The position numbers were made by a program, and so were the translations under genes. This document shows positions 12,372 to 23,792 of a stretch of 64,000 nt of DNA, in pieces (position 1 is the stretch's first letter; every line of letters starts with the position of its first letter). Location: contig CAXAMN010023707.1 in NCBI GenBank assembly GCA_963970005.1, positions 1 through 64,000 on the forward strand, read 5' to 3'. The DNA is from Durusdinium trenchii (Eukaryota > Sar > Dinophyceae > Suessiales > Symbiodiniaceae). Below the pieces are notes generated by a model that had not been told where the DNA came from, made no database searches, and saw only the letters and a program-made list of their open reading frames with translations.

Positions 12372-12455
12372 GGTGGAGGCCATCGCTACGAGGGTGGGGG
12401 CCATCGCTTCTAGGGTGGAGGCCATCGCTAGTAGGGTGGAAGCCATTGCTACTAA
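12372..12455 (+). repeat. Four tandem copies of a 21-bp unit encoding perfect heptads
   Basis: The unit GGTGGAGGCCATCGCTACG plus two bases repeats four times with a few substitutions. In the + frame open from 12115 to 12558 it reads VEAIATR, VGAIASR, VEAIASR, VEAIATN, a heptad pattern with hydrophobic residues at a and d as in a coiled coil. The surrounding ORF is otherwise unrecognisable and may not be a gene. Confidence 0.8.
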
Positions 12456-13289
12456 TTGTAGCGAAGGTTTGGACACCAGAGGAAGTCGTCTTTCCTTCAC
12501 TCCCAGCGAATCTCTTTCGGCCACTTTGCAGGGAAGCAAGCTGCACGAGCAGAGCTGAGTGATCCCCGACAGTCACTCTTCAAGGGGTTGCGACACTCGC
12601 TCCTGAATGCTGCAGCATTCCTTCCTGTTTGGGGAACGGGGTTCAACAGGGGCAACTTCATAGAGAGCAAGGTTTGTTTGCTAGTGGAGTGAAGGCAGGA
12701 CCTGTGCACTTCACCTCCTGTCTTGAGCTTCTACCTTCTAAAAGATGTGTTGGCAGAGGAGGTATTTGGGCAAGAGGAGCAGCCTTGGCACCTGCGAATT
12801 TCTGGAACCGTTAGGTTAGGTGCCTTTTTTTTCGGTTGTGTGGACGTATCGTCCAACAAGCCTCGCAGACAGCTGCCGCAGACCGCAGACCGCAGAACAG
12901 CACCAAGTGTCTTTGCTCAGCGAGGAAAGGTCATCCCATCTTGCTCAACTTGGAAGCTCTTGAAACACAGGAATTGGTCAGAAATGCTGACTTTGCAGCA
13001 GCAGGAGTCTTTGATGATCTTCACATTCTGGCAAGTCATTTTAAGAGAAGTACTTAAGCATTTGATTGATGTCACTTCCTGCACACCAGCATCGCGGCGG
13101 GTGCCGCTTGCACCTGTTGCAGCAGGTTACAGAATTGGAGCATTTAAACAAAAAGTCGTCCCATGGATGGCAGCAGCTCATCCTTACCTATGATGTTGCA
13201 CTTTCGCATTTGTATGTTGCCATGAAGTTGCACCATGCCATGAAGGAGCTCTGTGCCTTAAGCTGTCCTTCTGAGAAGCTGCAGACTGC

Positions 13290-16200
13290 TTCGGCGGGGA
13301 ATGCACTCTTGTTGGGTGATATCAGTTTGTGCTTGCACGCAGATGGGAGGCGCTTGCGATGTAAGAGGGACTGTTGCCTTTGCTTGAACAGTCTCCACAA
13401 AAGCCTACTTGCATTCAAGCATTTTGGGTACCACTAACAGTACCAGTCTGCGGACTTCATGATAGCGGCTCCTCCAATCCATCATAACTTTGTATGCACG
13501 CATGGGCAAACTTGTTTGACCAAAACGAAACTACGGGTAGCGTGGAGTGCACAGTGAGTTTCGCCAGATCGTTGGACATTCTTCGTTAAGCAAAGGCATA
13601 CATCCTTTGCTGCATTCTCATGTCGATCTACCCAGTCCCACAAGTGCCTTTAAGTCAGCGCAACGCTCTACAAGTCACACGTCAGGCATGTTGCTGAGGA
13701 CACTTCCGGAAAAGAAGCTGATAGTGTGCCCATCAATGTAGTGTGTGGCCATCCCACGGATTATTTGATGGGCCCGTGTCTTCCAAAGCGATGTTCTTGA
13801 CATGGTTGTACTGGGTTTGATGCTGTTTTCAACGCTTCTCCAAGCTGCAAAGCCTGCAAAACCTTTAAAGGACAGTCAGACAGGCTGGACAAAGACGCTT
13901 CTGAGACGCTTCAGACAGCCAAGACTTCACACTCACTGTCGAGCAGTAGGAGCTCTCTGGTCTTGATCAAGCTTGGCAAGGTCTCTGAGCCAAGAGAACA
14001 TGGCTGCTGACAACAGCACGTGATGGGAGTTTCAGCACGTCAAATCCTTTCGTGCACGGTTTCTTTTCAATTTGCCCAAAGCTATTGAGGCAGGTCTGCC
14101 ACTTCGGTGATGGGCTGTCCATCATCTAGCCGAGGTGGCTTCCCACACCACGACGCGTCCGGGCGCGTTGGGAAGGTCCGGCCGAGCTGGGCGCGCCACT
14201 TTTCGGCTGCTTCAGTTCGAGTGAACCCTGAAAAAGGCCAGTTCAGGAGTGCCATAGTTCGCGAGCAGAGCATCTCTGAAAGTCAGGAAAGGCTTTTTTG
14301 AATCTGAAAGGCCAGTGCTGTTTGGAAGCTTTTTGCCACAGAAGTGCATGGTGGATGATGCCAAAGATTGAGCTTTTGAGTGCCTGGTTGGTGCTTCAGC
14401 TAGATTCAATGACACTCCAGTGCAAGTCCATGCTTGGAGCATGCTGACAAGGGCAAGGCGAATGATGCTGCCTGCTTCCAGGGCTGTGCTTGGTCTGCAA
14501 GATTTGATCGACCAGTCCACGCCGAGCGGAAAGTTCTCGGTGCAACTTCGCAGTGCAGAGCGGACCCTCGGTGATGCCTTCGACATGGCCCACCACAACT
14601 GTGGAAGTCAGTTTGTCGTAGCTCCTGAGTTGCCCATGCTGCCTGGAGTAAAACTATCTGCTTGCTGTTCGAAGGTTCCAACATTGAGGGTGTATTGCAC
14701 CTTGGCAGCATCAATTGAGGAACTGCTTGGTTTTTGGCATGCAAAGGTGTGTGGGCTACATGGGCTGAAGACCAAAATGACTGTGTCAAAAGGGAAGAGG
14801 CACACTGTGCAGCCAGAAAAGAAAGAATACATTCTGCGGATAACAGAGTGCTCGAAGCTGCAGGCCGAAATCTCTTCAAAGAAGAGAGTGGTTCTGCGAA
14901 ACATTTCGGCACTGCTAAGTCTAGAGCCTATGGTTTCATAAAGGTGTGACATGTCCGTTGCGATTTGGAAGCCTTTGTTCCAGGCTTCCATGCTTTGCCC
15001 CACGTTGCACCACCTCTCGTTGAGAGTGTGAGATGCTTCGCACAGTCTTTCCAAGTCCTTCGTCTTGACCTGTTGCATTTTTTGGGCAAAACCGAAGCAT
15101 TGCTTCCACCAAGACTTGGAAACCCAGAATTCCATCGAATTTCTCCCTTGCTGCCCAACAGCTGCTCAGCAGCTGCAGTGGTGTTCAAGACATCCTGATA
15201 GGTAAGGCATCAAAACCCACCCTTGCACCAGTGTTCCAAAATCTGGCATCTTCGAAGTGCTAAGTCTGAGCTACAGATCTTCTAAGCAAGGAAGTTGGAA
15301 TAGAGTTGATGCAAGTGGAACCGAAGATGTTTCCTGATGAGTGCAGCCTAGTGCAGCATAGTGCATGCGGTTCAGGGAAGATCCTGGATCTCGACTGACA
15401 GCTGCGGTCCAGTACCATCAAATGGCTTGTGAAGTCTTTCTGCTTGTGCAGAAACCGTGTCGGAATGGTTTCGGGCCAGGCACTCTGCGACTCTGCGAGC
15501 AGTATTTGAAGTGGGCGCAGTACTTTCGCTACGCCTCATGAAGCGCGAATTATGGCAGGTCCTTGGTTGAATTCATGAAGCAAGAATTATGTTGAGAAGC
15601 ACAAGTAGTTAGAGTTTGAACCTCAGAGAATTACTAAAGTTTTCTTGACATTTTTAGATGATGCATCCTTGTAAGCTAGACATTGATGCGATGCTTTGCA
15701 TTCTTGCTGGGAAAGAACCCCCGATAGAAGGATATCACTTGAAGCACCGAAACATACGCTGCCGAGCGACAGACCAGCTCTGGCCACGACAGACCATCCG
15801 GCTTGCCTGGCCCGGCCTGTTGTGTGGACATCCGCGCACCTGACGCATGAGTTCGCTGCTGCCATGCCTTCGCAGGAAGACTTCTCGTTGCTTAGCAGCA
15901 GGGCAGGGCTGTTCCAGCCGATGTAGCACAGCCCGAGGGCGGGTGAAAAGCACGTTCCAACAGAGCAACACCAGTCGAAGCCAGACCGGTCTGACATGCA
16001 GGCGCCATTTTGCCCTGGCTCCCTCGGTTCTCTTTCTTCCTGGCTCTCCCATTCCGTCTTTTCCGCGCCTGACGCGGGGCAAGTTGCCCGCGAAGTCGAT
16101 CAGTTGAAAGCCTGACATATAAAAAGGTTCTCTGAACCGGACCTCAGCTTGCCAGTTTGAGTTTGTCAATTGTTTACCTTTTGAGCAGGGTTTGCCCATC

Positions 16201-19200
16201 TAACTTTGGGATTCTGGAGAGTCTTTCCAAGGGCTTAACCAGTCCTATCCTGCCTAATAAGCAGGTTCACTGAACTCACAGGGCGCAATTCAACTTAGTC
16301 ACCAGCACAGACGTTCATCCACCATAGATTGATTCTGTGCCTCTCAAGAAAAGCCCAAGTAGGTCAAAGCCCATCGATCCCGAAGCCTCTTTAAGTTGGA
16401 TCTTCTGGGTACTCGAAATCGCTGAGGATGATCTGCGCAGGAAATCACTGAGGATGATCGATTCGAAATCACTCATTTCTTGAGAAACGAACACCCTTGA
16501 AGTTCTTGAGCACCGACCATCACCCCAACAAAACTTTGGTCCAAACAACATGCAAGACTCGTCTTGATCCACGCTCGAAGTTGGAAACGCGAGACGGCCA
16601 AAGCCTTTAGCAACAAGTATTTTGTAGCATAGTGTGCCTAGCATAGCATGCAGAGCAGTAAGCCCCCATCGAAAGAGACACCACTTGTGCGTTGATATTC
16701 TTTATTCATTCGTGCCCAATCTAGCCACGGAAGCTTGAGCCGGATGTTTGTCACAACGAAGCCCTTTTCGGCATTGGTGATAGTTGGCTCCAATGCTAAG
16801 AGCAAGGCTTGGTTCTCGCTAGCAGCAAGGCGTCCTGTTCTTGCGGTGGAGGACTGCTTTGGGCTGTTCCGGCTTGTCCTTCAGGACATGGCTTTCGACT
16901 GAAGAGTGGTTGTGGGTAGACTGATCCATATGGCACCGACAAGCACATCCAATCTTTCTTGGGTTTACAAGCTTAGGCCAGTACAAACACAATCTAAGAT
17001 CTAGAAGTGATTGTCCCAATTAGTTCAATCACTATCCCACCTCATGAAGACATGGCTTGCTGTTGCCACGAGGGAAGGGAAGAGCTTTTGTTCTTGCAGC
17101 ACTTTGAGGACCGGCAGGTCCTGCGCACCTCCTTGAACAGCACAGCTTTGGCCTACCATGTATGCCACAAGTTGCAGGTGGTATGCATTTGCAACCCGCA
17201 GGACAAATCATGCATGCTCCACTTTCGTGCATGCATCTCCAAGGTGCGCTGCGACGCGAAGATGCATAGTGCAGCACACGCTCCTTCAAAGCTGTAGGCT
17301 GTGATGACATTAGTGTCTGTATACACCGGTTTGGGCGTTGCCACCGGTGCGACACTTTCAAGTTCACCTTCAAGTTCTAATCCGACATTTATGTCACTGT
17401 TTTGTTCCACTGGCAGGGCCTGTTTCTTCAAGCTTGCTGCGAGACAAGGCATGAGAGACAAGTCATGCACGCTTGCGCTGAGCTTTTTGGATGATCAGAC
17501 AACGGCTGACAATGTGACACCTGATTTGGTTTGCCTCTGGAGCGCCTATTTCGCGCAGATCCTTCGAAATGCGGATGCATCCTGCGGTGCATGCCCCTAG
17601 GTCTACTGATTGGTCCATTTGCACCAGTCAGATTGCTGCACCAGTCAGGCTGTGCACAGCCTGGACTAGCCGCACTCTGCTCGCATCAGGGGGAAGTCAC
17701 CCGATCGTCCTTGGAAAGGCTGGAGGCTCTCGGACCAGCTCGGACCAAGCTGATCACGGGACAGTCCACGGGATGCTCGGCCCAGCTCTTTGAATGAAAA
17801 GCGCCAAGAGAGTACTTCTTTCAAGCCTTTGTAGTGCGGTGCTCCCAACGAGCATGGAGCCTCCTCCGAATGCTCTGCGAGTTCTTAGCATGCAGAAGTC
17901 CAGCAGATGGCACTTCACGTTGAGCAGCTCCCTCATTCGACCACTCTGCCGATGCAACAAAAGATTTTTTTCCTTCCCGTTGCGTCCGAAGAAAGAGGCC
18001 ATATTCAGACCATCCATGCAGGCTATTTGTTTCTTCCCAAAGAGGGTGTGCATGTGGACTGTCAAGATGGATTGATGTCAGTGGTAAAATGAGCGGTTGA
18101 GAACTCAGGCACAATCCATCCCGAACTCGAGCTCCGAGCCTTCTCATTTCAGGAAGAATCGACTTGGAGGAGTCTGACTCAACTTGATCTGCTGACCAGA
18201 GCAAGCCAGTTTGATACTCTTCTCCTTTTCTTCATGTCCATCAGAGCGCTTTCTTTCTGCTCTTGGAAGAAATCCTTTCACTTCATCAACGAGGCGGGTG
18301 TCAGCAGTGAATATCTCAACAATTTCGTGCGAGCACCGAGAACCAGCTGGATTCTCGTAGCTCCGAACCCCTATCACTGCGAGTAGCTCGTTTGCTGTGA
18401 AGTAGCTGCCCCTCGGAACCGGTTTCCGAAGTAGCTGCCCAGGTTTTCAAAACACTTCTACAGTGGCGGTTTTTGAGCGCTGTTGTCCTTGAACATGCGA
18501 AACGAAAGGACACACCCAGGTCCCAAGTAGTCGCCATTTAAGTTTGCTTCGTGAAGGCTCGAGGTTCGACCTGCAAGCCAGGGCCCTTCCGGCTGACGAA
18601 AGGTGTTGTGAAAGGATGCTGTTGGGGTACATTTTTCGGCTACTTCAGTTTCGAGTCCTTCCTATGAAAGCTCTGGCAATGAAAGCAGCAAGGACACACC
18701 GAAGTGATCTCGGAAGCCTGAGGGACGGGCATTTGGAGAACCTTTTTGGTGTCCGGTAGGGTCTTTGGTTTGTGCTTCGAACCTAGGCAAGTGCGGCAAG
18801 CAAGAGGTTTGGCAGCAGTAACAGCCACTCTTTTTCCGTGATGACCATCCTGGGTATGCTAGGATCATCCTGTGGATGGTGTGGATGAACCACAGATCCA
18901 TCGTGAAGTGGCCATGTGCGAATCGTGAAGTGGCCATGGTGCAATTGGGAGGATTCTGGTCGAGCTTTTGGTCAGAGTAACAACTCACTTCCTTTCCAAC
19001 ATTTTCTTGCATCAATACAAGAAAACGGGTATTTCTACCACCTATCTTGGGGAGAAACCAAAGCCATCTTGCCAAGTCCATGGCAAGTCTATGCACACTG
19101 ATGCGTCTTTGACCGATGAAGGCTTCAAAGAAGAGTCCCAAGTAGCGGCAAGTCTATTTCTTAGCTTTTGCTTATCCGCAGAGATGAATGAGAAACGAGC

Positions 19201-22200
19201 AGCTGCAGCACCCCAAAACCCTGCATGCAGATGAGAAAGCAAGGAGCAATCTGCGGTCGTTTGCTTCGCCCCTGAGAAAGCGGTTGCGGAAGCTATGGAA
19301 AGCAGCTCATGCGGAGAAATGACCTGCGCAAGTCAAGCGTGGTATAAAGTGATGCAGAGTTCATAAGCCGGTCTGACCACCACTCAAATAAAGGGTTCGC
19401 AAGCTTTTGTTCACTCTTCGTGCACGCTACATTTCGGCGACGCCCACCTGTACCAGCAAAGAGGAGAACGCTTCGTGAAAGCGGGTAAAGGTGACAACTG
19501 AAGCTCTGTTCGACGCATTGAGCGGAAGTTCTGAACTGCTGATACCGTTTTTCTAAGGGTGACATCAATTGACCAAGTCGGTGACATCGTTCCCTGACAT
19601 CGGTGTCCAATCTGCCGTCGGACGGCAGGGACCGAGTTCGGCTTCCCCATCTCGGTGCGCTGAGCTTTTCGCCCACGCGAAGCACGGAGCACGCCTTTTG
19701 CAGGTGCAGCACGAAACGCTTTCGCATCGAAGGGAAGCTTTTGTGATCGGAAGGGAGCCTTGAGTGTTCTTCGCACGAAGTGAGGCACACTGCCAGAAGC
19801 CATGCCCGGCGATACAGGTGGCAAACTTCTGCCAGGCTTCATATATGTGAAAGGCTTTCAAGAATCAGAAAACTTAGCAGCTTATATCATAGAGGTGTTG
19901 TGGCAAGTCAAAGCTCCAAAGATGTCTGTGCTTCGCTGGCGCTTGGTGAGAACATTCAGCAGACACTGCGCACAGTCCAGACCCAACGAAGCAGCAGCTC
20001 CGAGAAGCTCGGACTGACGTTCGACTGGCTGATCAAAGAGACTTGCTGCAAATTGGATGCGCTTCACTTCTTTTCAGCGATAGGAGCGCTCTCTTTGATA
20101 GGAGGCTCTAGGAATCCACACGGCCGTGCCCATCTCGCTTCCTTTTCGCCATGAGCCTCAGTGCGAAGAAGTACAACGGTGGGCCTCAGTGCTGCGAGAT
20201 ACTCTCTTTCAGCCTACGGAGTTGCTGAAGAACACCATCCCGCTTTCGACGGACCTTTTCTTTTCACCACAGGGCCGCTGCTTGAGCGCGGCCAGGACAC
20301 CATGAGGGACACCATGAGGACGTGCGCGGCAAGAAAACTGATCTTTAAAACATCCAAAGCAGCCGTTCAAGTGGCAGAATTGAGAGCGGAAATCTTCTGA
20401 ATTGCACCAGGGGGCGGTGTCTATTGGAATAGTAGAGCCACTTCGTTTTGGGCACCAGCGACTGGAGCGTTGAGCAACCGATCGCGACCAGCGGCGCACG
20501 AACGATGCATTTTCTCCGTAGCTTTTGGACATAGATAAGTGTACGGCCAGCTAGTCTCGTAGGTTGCAAAGCATGTGAGGGTTCTATGATCTAGTTTGGT
20601 GTGGTGAACATCGATTTTCAGGTCAAATCGATCAAGGAGAATACATCAAGAGATGCTCTCAGACGGCCGAACGACTCCTTTTTTGGTCCAAAAGAGGCGC
20701 CCAAATTGGGATTAAACACGAGAATCGTCCATGCTCGTCTTGTCTTGAAAGATCCTTGCTTGGAACTCAGAAAAGCCGGCTGAGCCTGAGCCTTAAGAGC
20801 CGTCGCAGAGCCGTTGCCGTCGCAGGTCGCCAGAGGATGAACGAACAGGCGAACGTGGCCCACCTTGAGTCCATGGCCCTTCCGTGGCCAGGCCTAAGAG
20901 CCCTCTTTCGGAGCCACGGAAGAGGCCGGCTTCTCTTGGCTCCACGGCCCGGGCGTCCTTTGGACCGAATAGCGACACCGTGAAGTTTCGCGAAACCGGA
21001 AAGGCCTTCTGAACACTTCACTTGTGCTTGACTTGCAAGGAGTCAGCTTTCGAAAAGCTGTTCAAGTTGGACTCAAAAGGATTATTCCAACTTGCACTTG
21101 AGTTGCGAGCAGTCTTTGCCCGTCTGGGTATCTTGAGCGGATTTTGGATGTTGTGAGGTTTTCACCCAGCTTCTCCGTCGAAAGAGTCCGATTTGAAACT
21201 GACGCCATGTGCCAATGGCTCCTTGTAGACAAGCGAAGAACTCCTTTGGGGAGCTTGGAAAGTCACTACAAATCCAGGAACTGGCTAGGCCAGCTTTTTG
21301 AGACGGCCTGCATGGGCTCAAGTCAAATTGAAGAGCCGAATGCTTTCAACATGCAAGCCATGACCGGCTCAAAGCATCGTTTGCGGTGGTGCTTGGAGCA
21401 TGACGCATCCTTCCTGCTACTCAGCAGTGTTGAAAATGGCTCTTTCTTTGTGGTTAGCACTCCTCAGTGTGTTCGGCCCCCACACTGCAAGCCGCGTGTG
21501 ATGCTTTCCTCAATTCGCGCGGAGTTTGCAAGAAGGGAAGCCATAAATTTGAAAGTTCAGTGTAAGCTCAATCAGTTTTGTGCTTTTGCCAAGTTATAGC
21601 TTGGCATCGCAACAGTTGTTCCTGACCGGGGTGGTTTTGGTCAGCTCTACAGCTTTGGTTTTGTGGAATTCTCCACTTTGATGGTCCTCTCCACTTGGTG
21701 CCCAGATCTGGGCCCATTGGTTCCAGCACTAAGCTCAATACCGATTTGAGCACAGTCGCAGCACTTGCTCGCTCTCTCACCAATTCGAAGACACCGACCC
21801 AAGAATGAATCTGTTGCCTCCAGACTCTTGAAAGGTAATGCGAGAATCTGATTCCTTTTGAGGACGCATATAAATACTGGAGCGATGCTTCAATTGAGTT
21901 CCACTGGTTGAAGGAAGTATCACATTTTGCGGTCATTTATATAGATTGTTCAGTTCGGACACACTGTTCTTTTTGAGTTTTGAAGCACGCTTTTACAGCG
22001 GCAGAAGCCAGCTGCACTTGCTTCAATTTCGTCCGAGCCTACCAAAGATTCGGAGTAACATCCGCACTGCCCTACAAAGGGTATCCCTGAAAGAGGCTGC
22101 TGTAGGGTATCCCTGAAATCATTTGGGTGTCACACAGTGCAGACTAAGACTCAACACATAGCCTATTCCTGGGTTTTGCAGGTTGTTTCTGCTGATCTTC

Positions 22201-22495
22201 CTCAAGTTAAGACTGGGGGCATCACTTGTAGCTGCCGCAGCTTTTCAGAGGAAGAAGACGTGTCAGTCCTCTCTCTTCGGAAATGCTGCCGCAAGTTCTT
22301 CTACAAGTTTTGATATGCATGTCAATGTGCCGTATGTCTCCCAATGAACTTCGTCGACGTGATCAAAGACACATTCCTTGGTCCACCGAAGAAGATGCCG
22401 CTTTGAATGCTTGGGATTCACTCCGAGGACCCGCAATCCTCCATGAATCCTTCAAATAAGCTCCAGCCAAGGATCTACATGTCCACTCCGTCCGA
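13290..22495. repeat. Copy A of a diverged tandem segmental duplication
   Basis: Blocks here recur in the same order and orientation 14.4-15.4 kb to the right. Paired anchors are 13317/28472 (ATATCAGTTTGTGCTT), 14380/29717, 14630-14940/29985-30290 (about 94% identical), 15013/30347, 15285/30620, 17290/31703 (GCTGTAGGCTGTGATGACATTAG), 18195/32938, 21210-21430/35660-35880, 21660-21790/36165-36315 and 22195-22495/36745-37030 (about 95%). The segments between are diverged or replaced by indels. No intact gene was found in the copy. Confidence 0.75.
14626..14940 (+). pseudogene. Duplicated segment open in both copies (copy A); family unknown
   Basis: This 305-base block is about 94% identical to 29984-30290. 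On the + strand both copies read without stops through VPTLRVYCTLAASIEELL, FWHAKVCGLHGLK, KEYILRI and KLQAEISSKKR. On the - strand both are also open (MYSFFSGC, FPFDTV). By eye, about half of the differences between copies fall in third codon positions of the + frame. That is suggestive but not decisive. It could be a remnant exon of an unrecognised gene. Confidence 0.3.
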
Positions 22496-23043
22496 TGTAG
22501 AACATCCCAAAAACCACCCGCGGTGTGCACGAAAACATCCAACTCCACGTCCCTTCTGGACCTCGAACGCTCGGCGCAGACCTCGGTCCTTCAGCCGTCT
22601 CTCGGGCGGAGCCGCCGAGAGGCGTCTCCGATCTGCGCGAGACGAACTCGACGAACAAAACCGCCCGCACGTTGATGGACACATAGAGGTGTCGAAGGGC
22701 AGTCTCTGGGACCTTTGTGAGGTCCTCTGGGACCTTCGAGGAGGTCCTCTGGGACCGTCAAGTTGGTTGCAGAAAAGGCCGTGGCCAATGGGGGTTTGGA
22801 GGGGGTTTGGAGGGGTGCTGGTGGGGTCACCAAGGCACTGGTACAGAGGGGAGAATGGGCTTTGGGAAGGCATGGGGTCATGCCACAGCTTGCACCATTT
22901 CGAGTGACAATTTTATTGCTGTGATGCTAAGGCCAGAGCTGTGCTTGCACAGTTGTGCTGTGAGTTTGTGGCTCCAGTAATGCACAAGAAGCCAAGATGT
23001 GATTGTCCTGGTTTCAAATCAACAGTTTCACCAAGCACGAACG

Positions 23044-23075
23044 CGCCCGGCACTGGAAGCATCCAGTGCCGGGCG
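23044..23075. repeat. Perfect 14-bp hairpin, 4-base loop
   Basis: The arms CGCCCGGCACTGGA (23044-23057) and TCCAGTGCCGGGCG (23062-23075) are perfectly complementary around the loop AGCA. The arms are flanked by a direct repeat of CGAACGCG. No gene is next to it, so a terminator role cannot be argued. Confidence 0.85.
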
Positions 23076-23777
23076 AACGCGCAGTGGTATTTTGAAGGTG
23101 GAGGTTCTTGTAGTGAATCACCGCCATGGCACGACAGCTTCGTGGCCATCTAACGCTGCCGCAGGCAGGAGTTGTTTTCTACTTGTAGCTTTTTTCGCCA
23201 CGCGTTGGGGAGGCTTTTGGCAGTCGATTTAGAGAGTCAACTCATCCTGCAGGATAGAGAGTAGGGTCGAGCACGGAAGTATGAAACACATTTCTGACCT
23301 CCTGCACTGCACTGAGAGAGGATGAAACAGAATGAAACAGATGTTGAAGCGAACAATGCGCACAAATGCGCGGCAATGGCAGGACGTGAAAGTGGCACCT
23401 CATGTCCTGCCGACGGACGGATGCGGCTTTATTGCGCAGATTCTGTGGTCCAGGTTGGCTAAGAAGTTGCATTCTGCAGCAGAAACAGGGCTTTTCCAGA
23501 TGTTTCTTCCCCCACACAGCTAAAACAGTTTTATTTGTGTTTTCCGCGTCATCACCAACTTGGACCAGTTTGAGAGAGAGAATCTGGACTGAGGGACAGC
23601 ACTGCAGGCTAAGAAACAAGGAACTGCAATCATGTCACCATCGGCTGACACCATCGGTTCATGTCTTTTTTTCGACAGGACTTAGGACTTGTGTTCAATT
23701 CTAAAAAGCGTCCCGTCCCCTCACCATCGGCACCCTGAAAAGAGTCGAGATGAGCAGCTGTGCAAATCGACATGGCG

Positions 23778-23792
23778 CTCTCTCTCTCTCTC
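23778..23792. repeat. CT microsatellite
   Basis: An uninterrupted run of CT dinucleotides lies in non-coding sequence. Confidence 0.8.

Larger units (their letters stand above)
7182..13290. other. Gene-free stretch with short tandem repeats
   Basis: No convincing coding region is seen on either strand. It contains a TA-rich microsatellite (about 7476-7503), a 36-bp tandem duplication at 11509-11580 and a 21-bp tandem repeat at about 12372-12455. A short match exists between about 8155 and about 23097 (TAGTGAATCACCGCC), 14.9 kb apart. It suggests that the segmental duplication described below may begin this far left. Confidence 0.5.
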
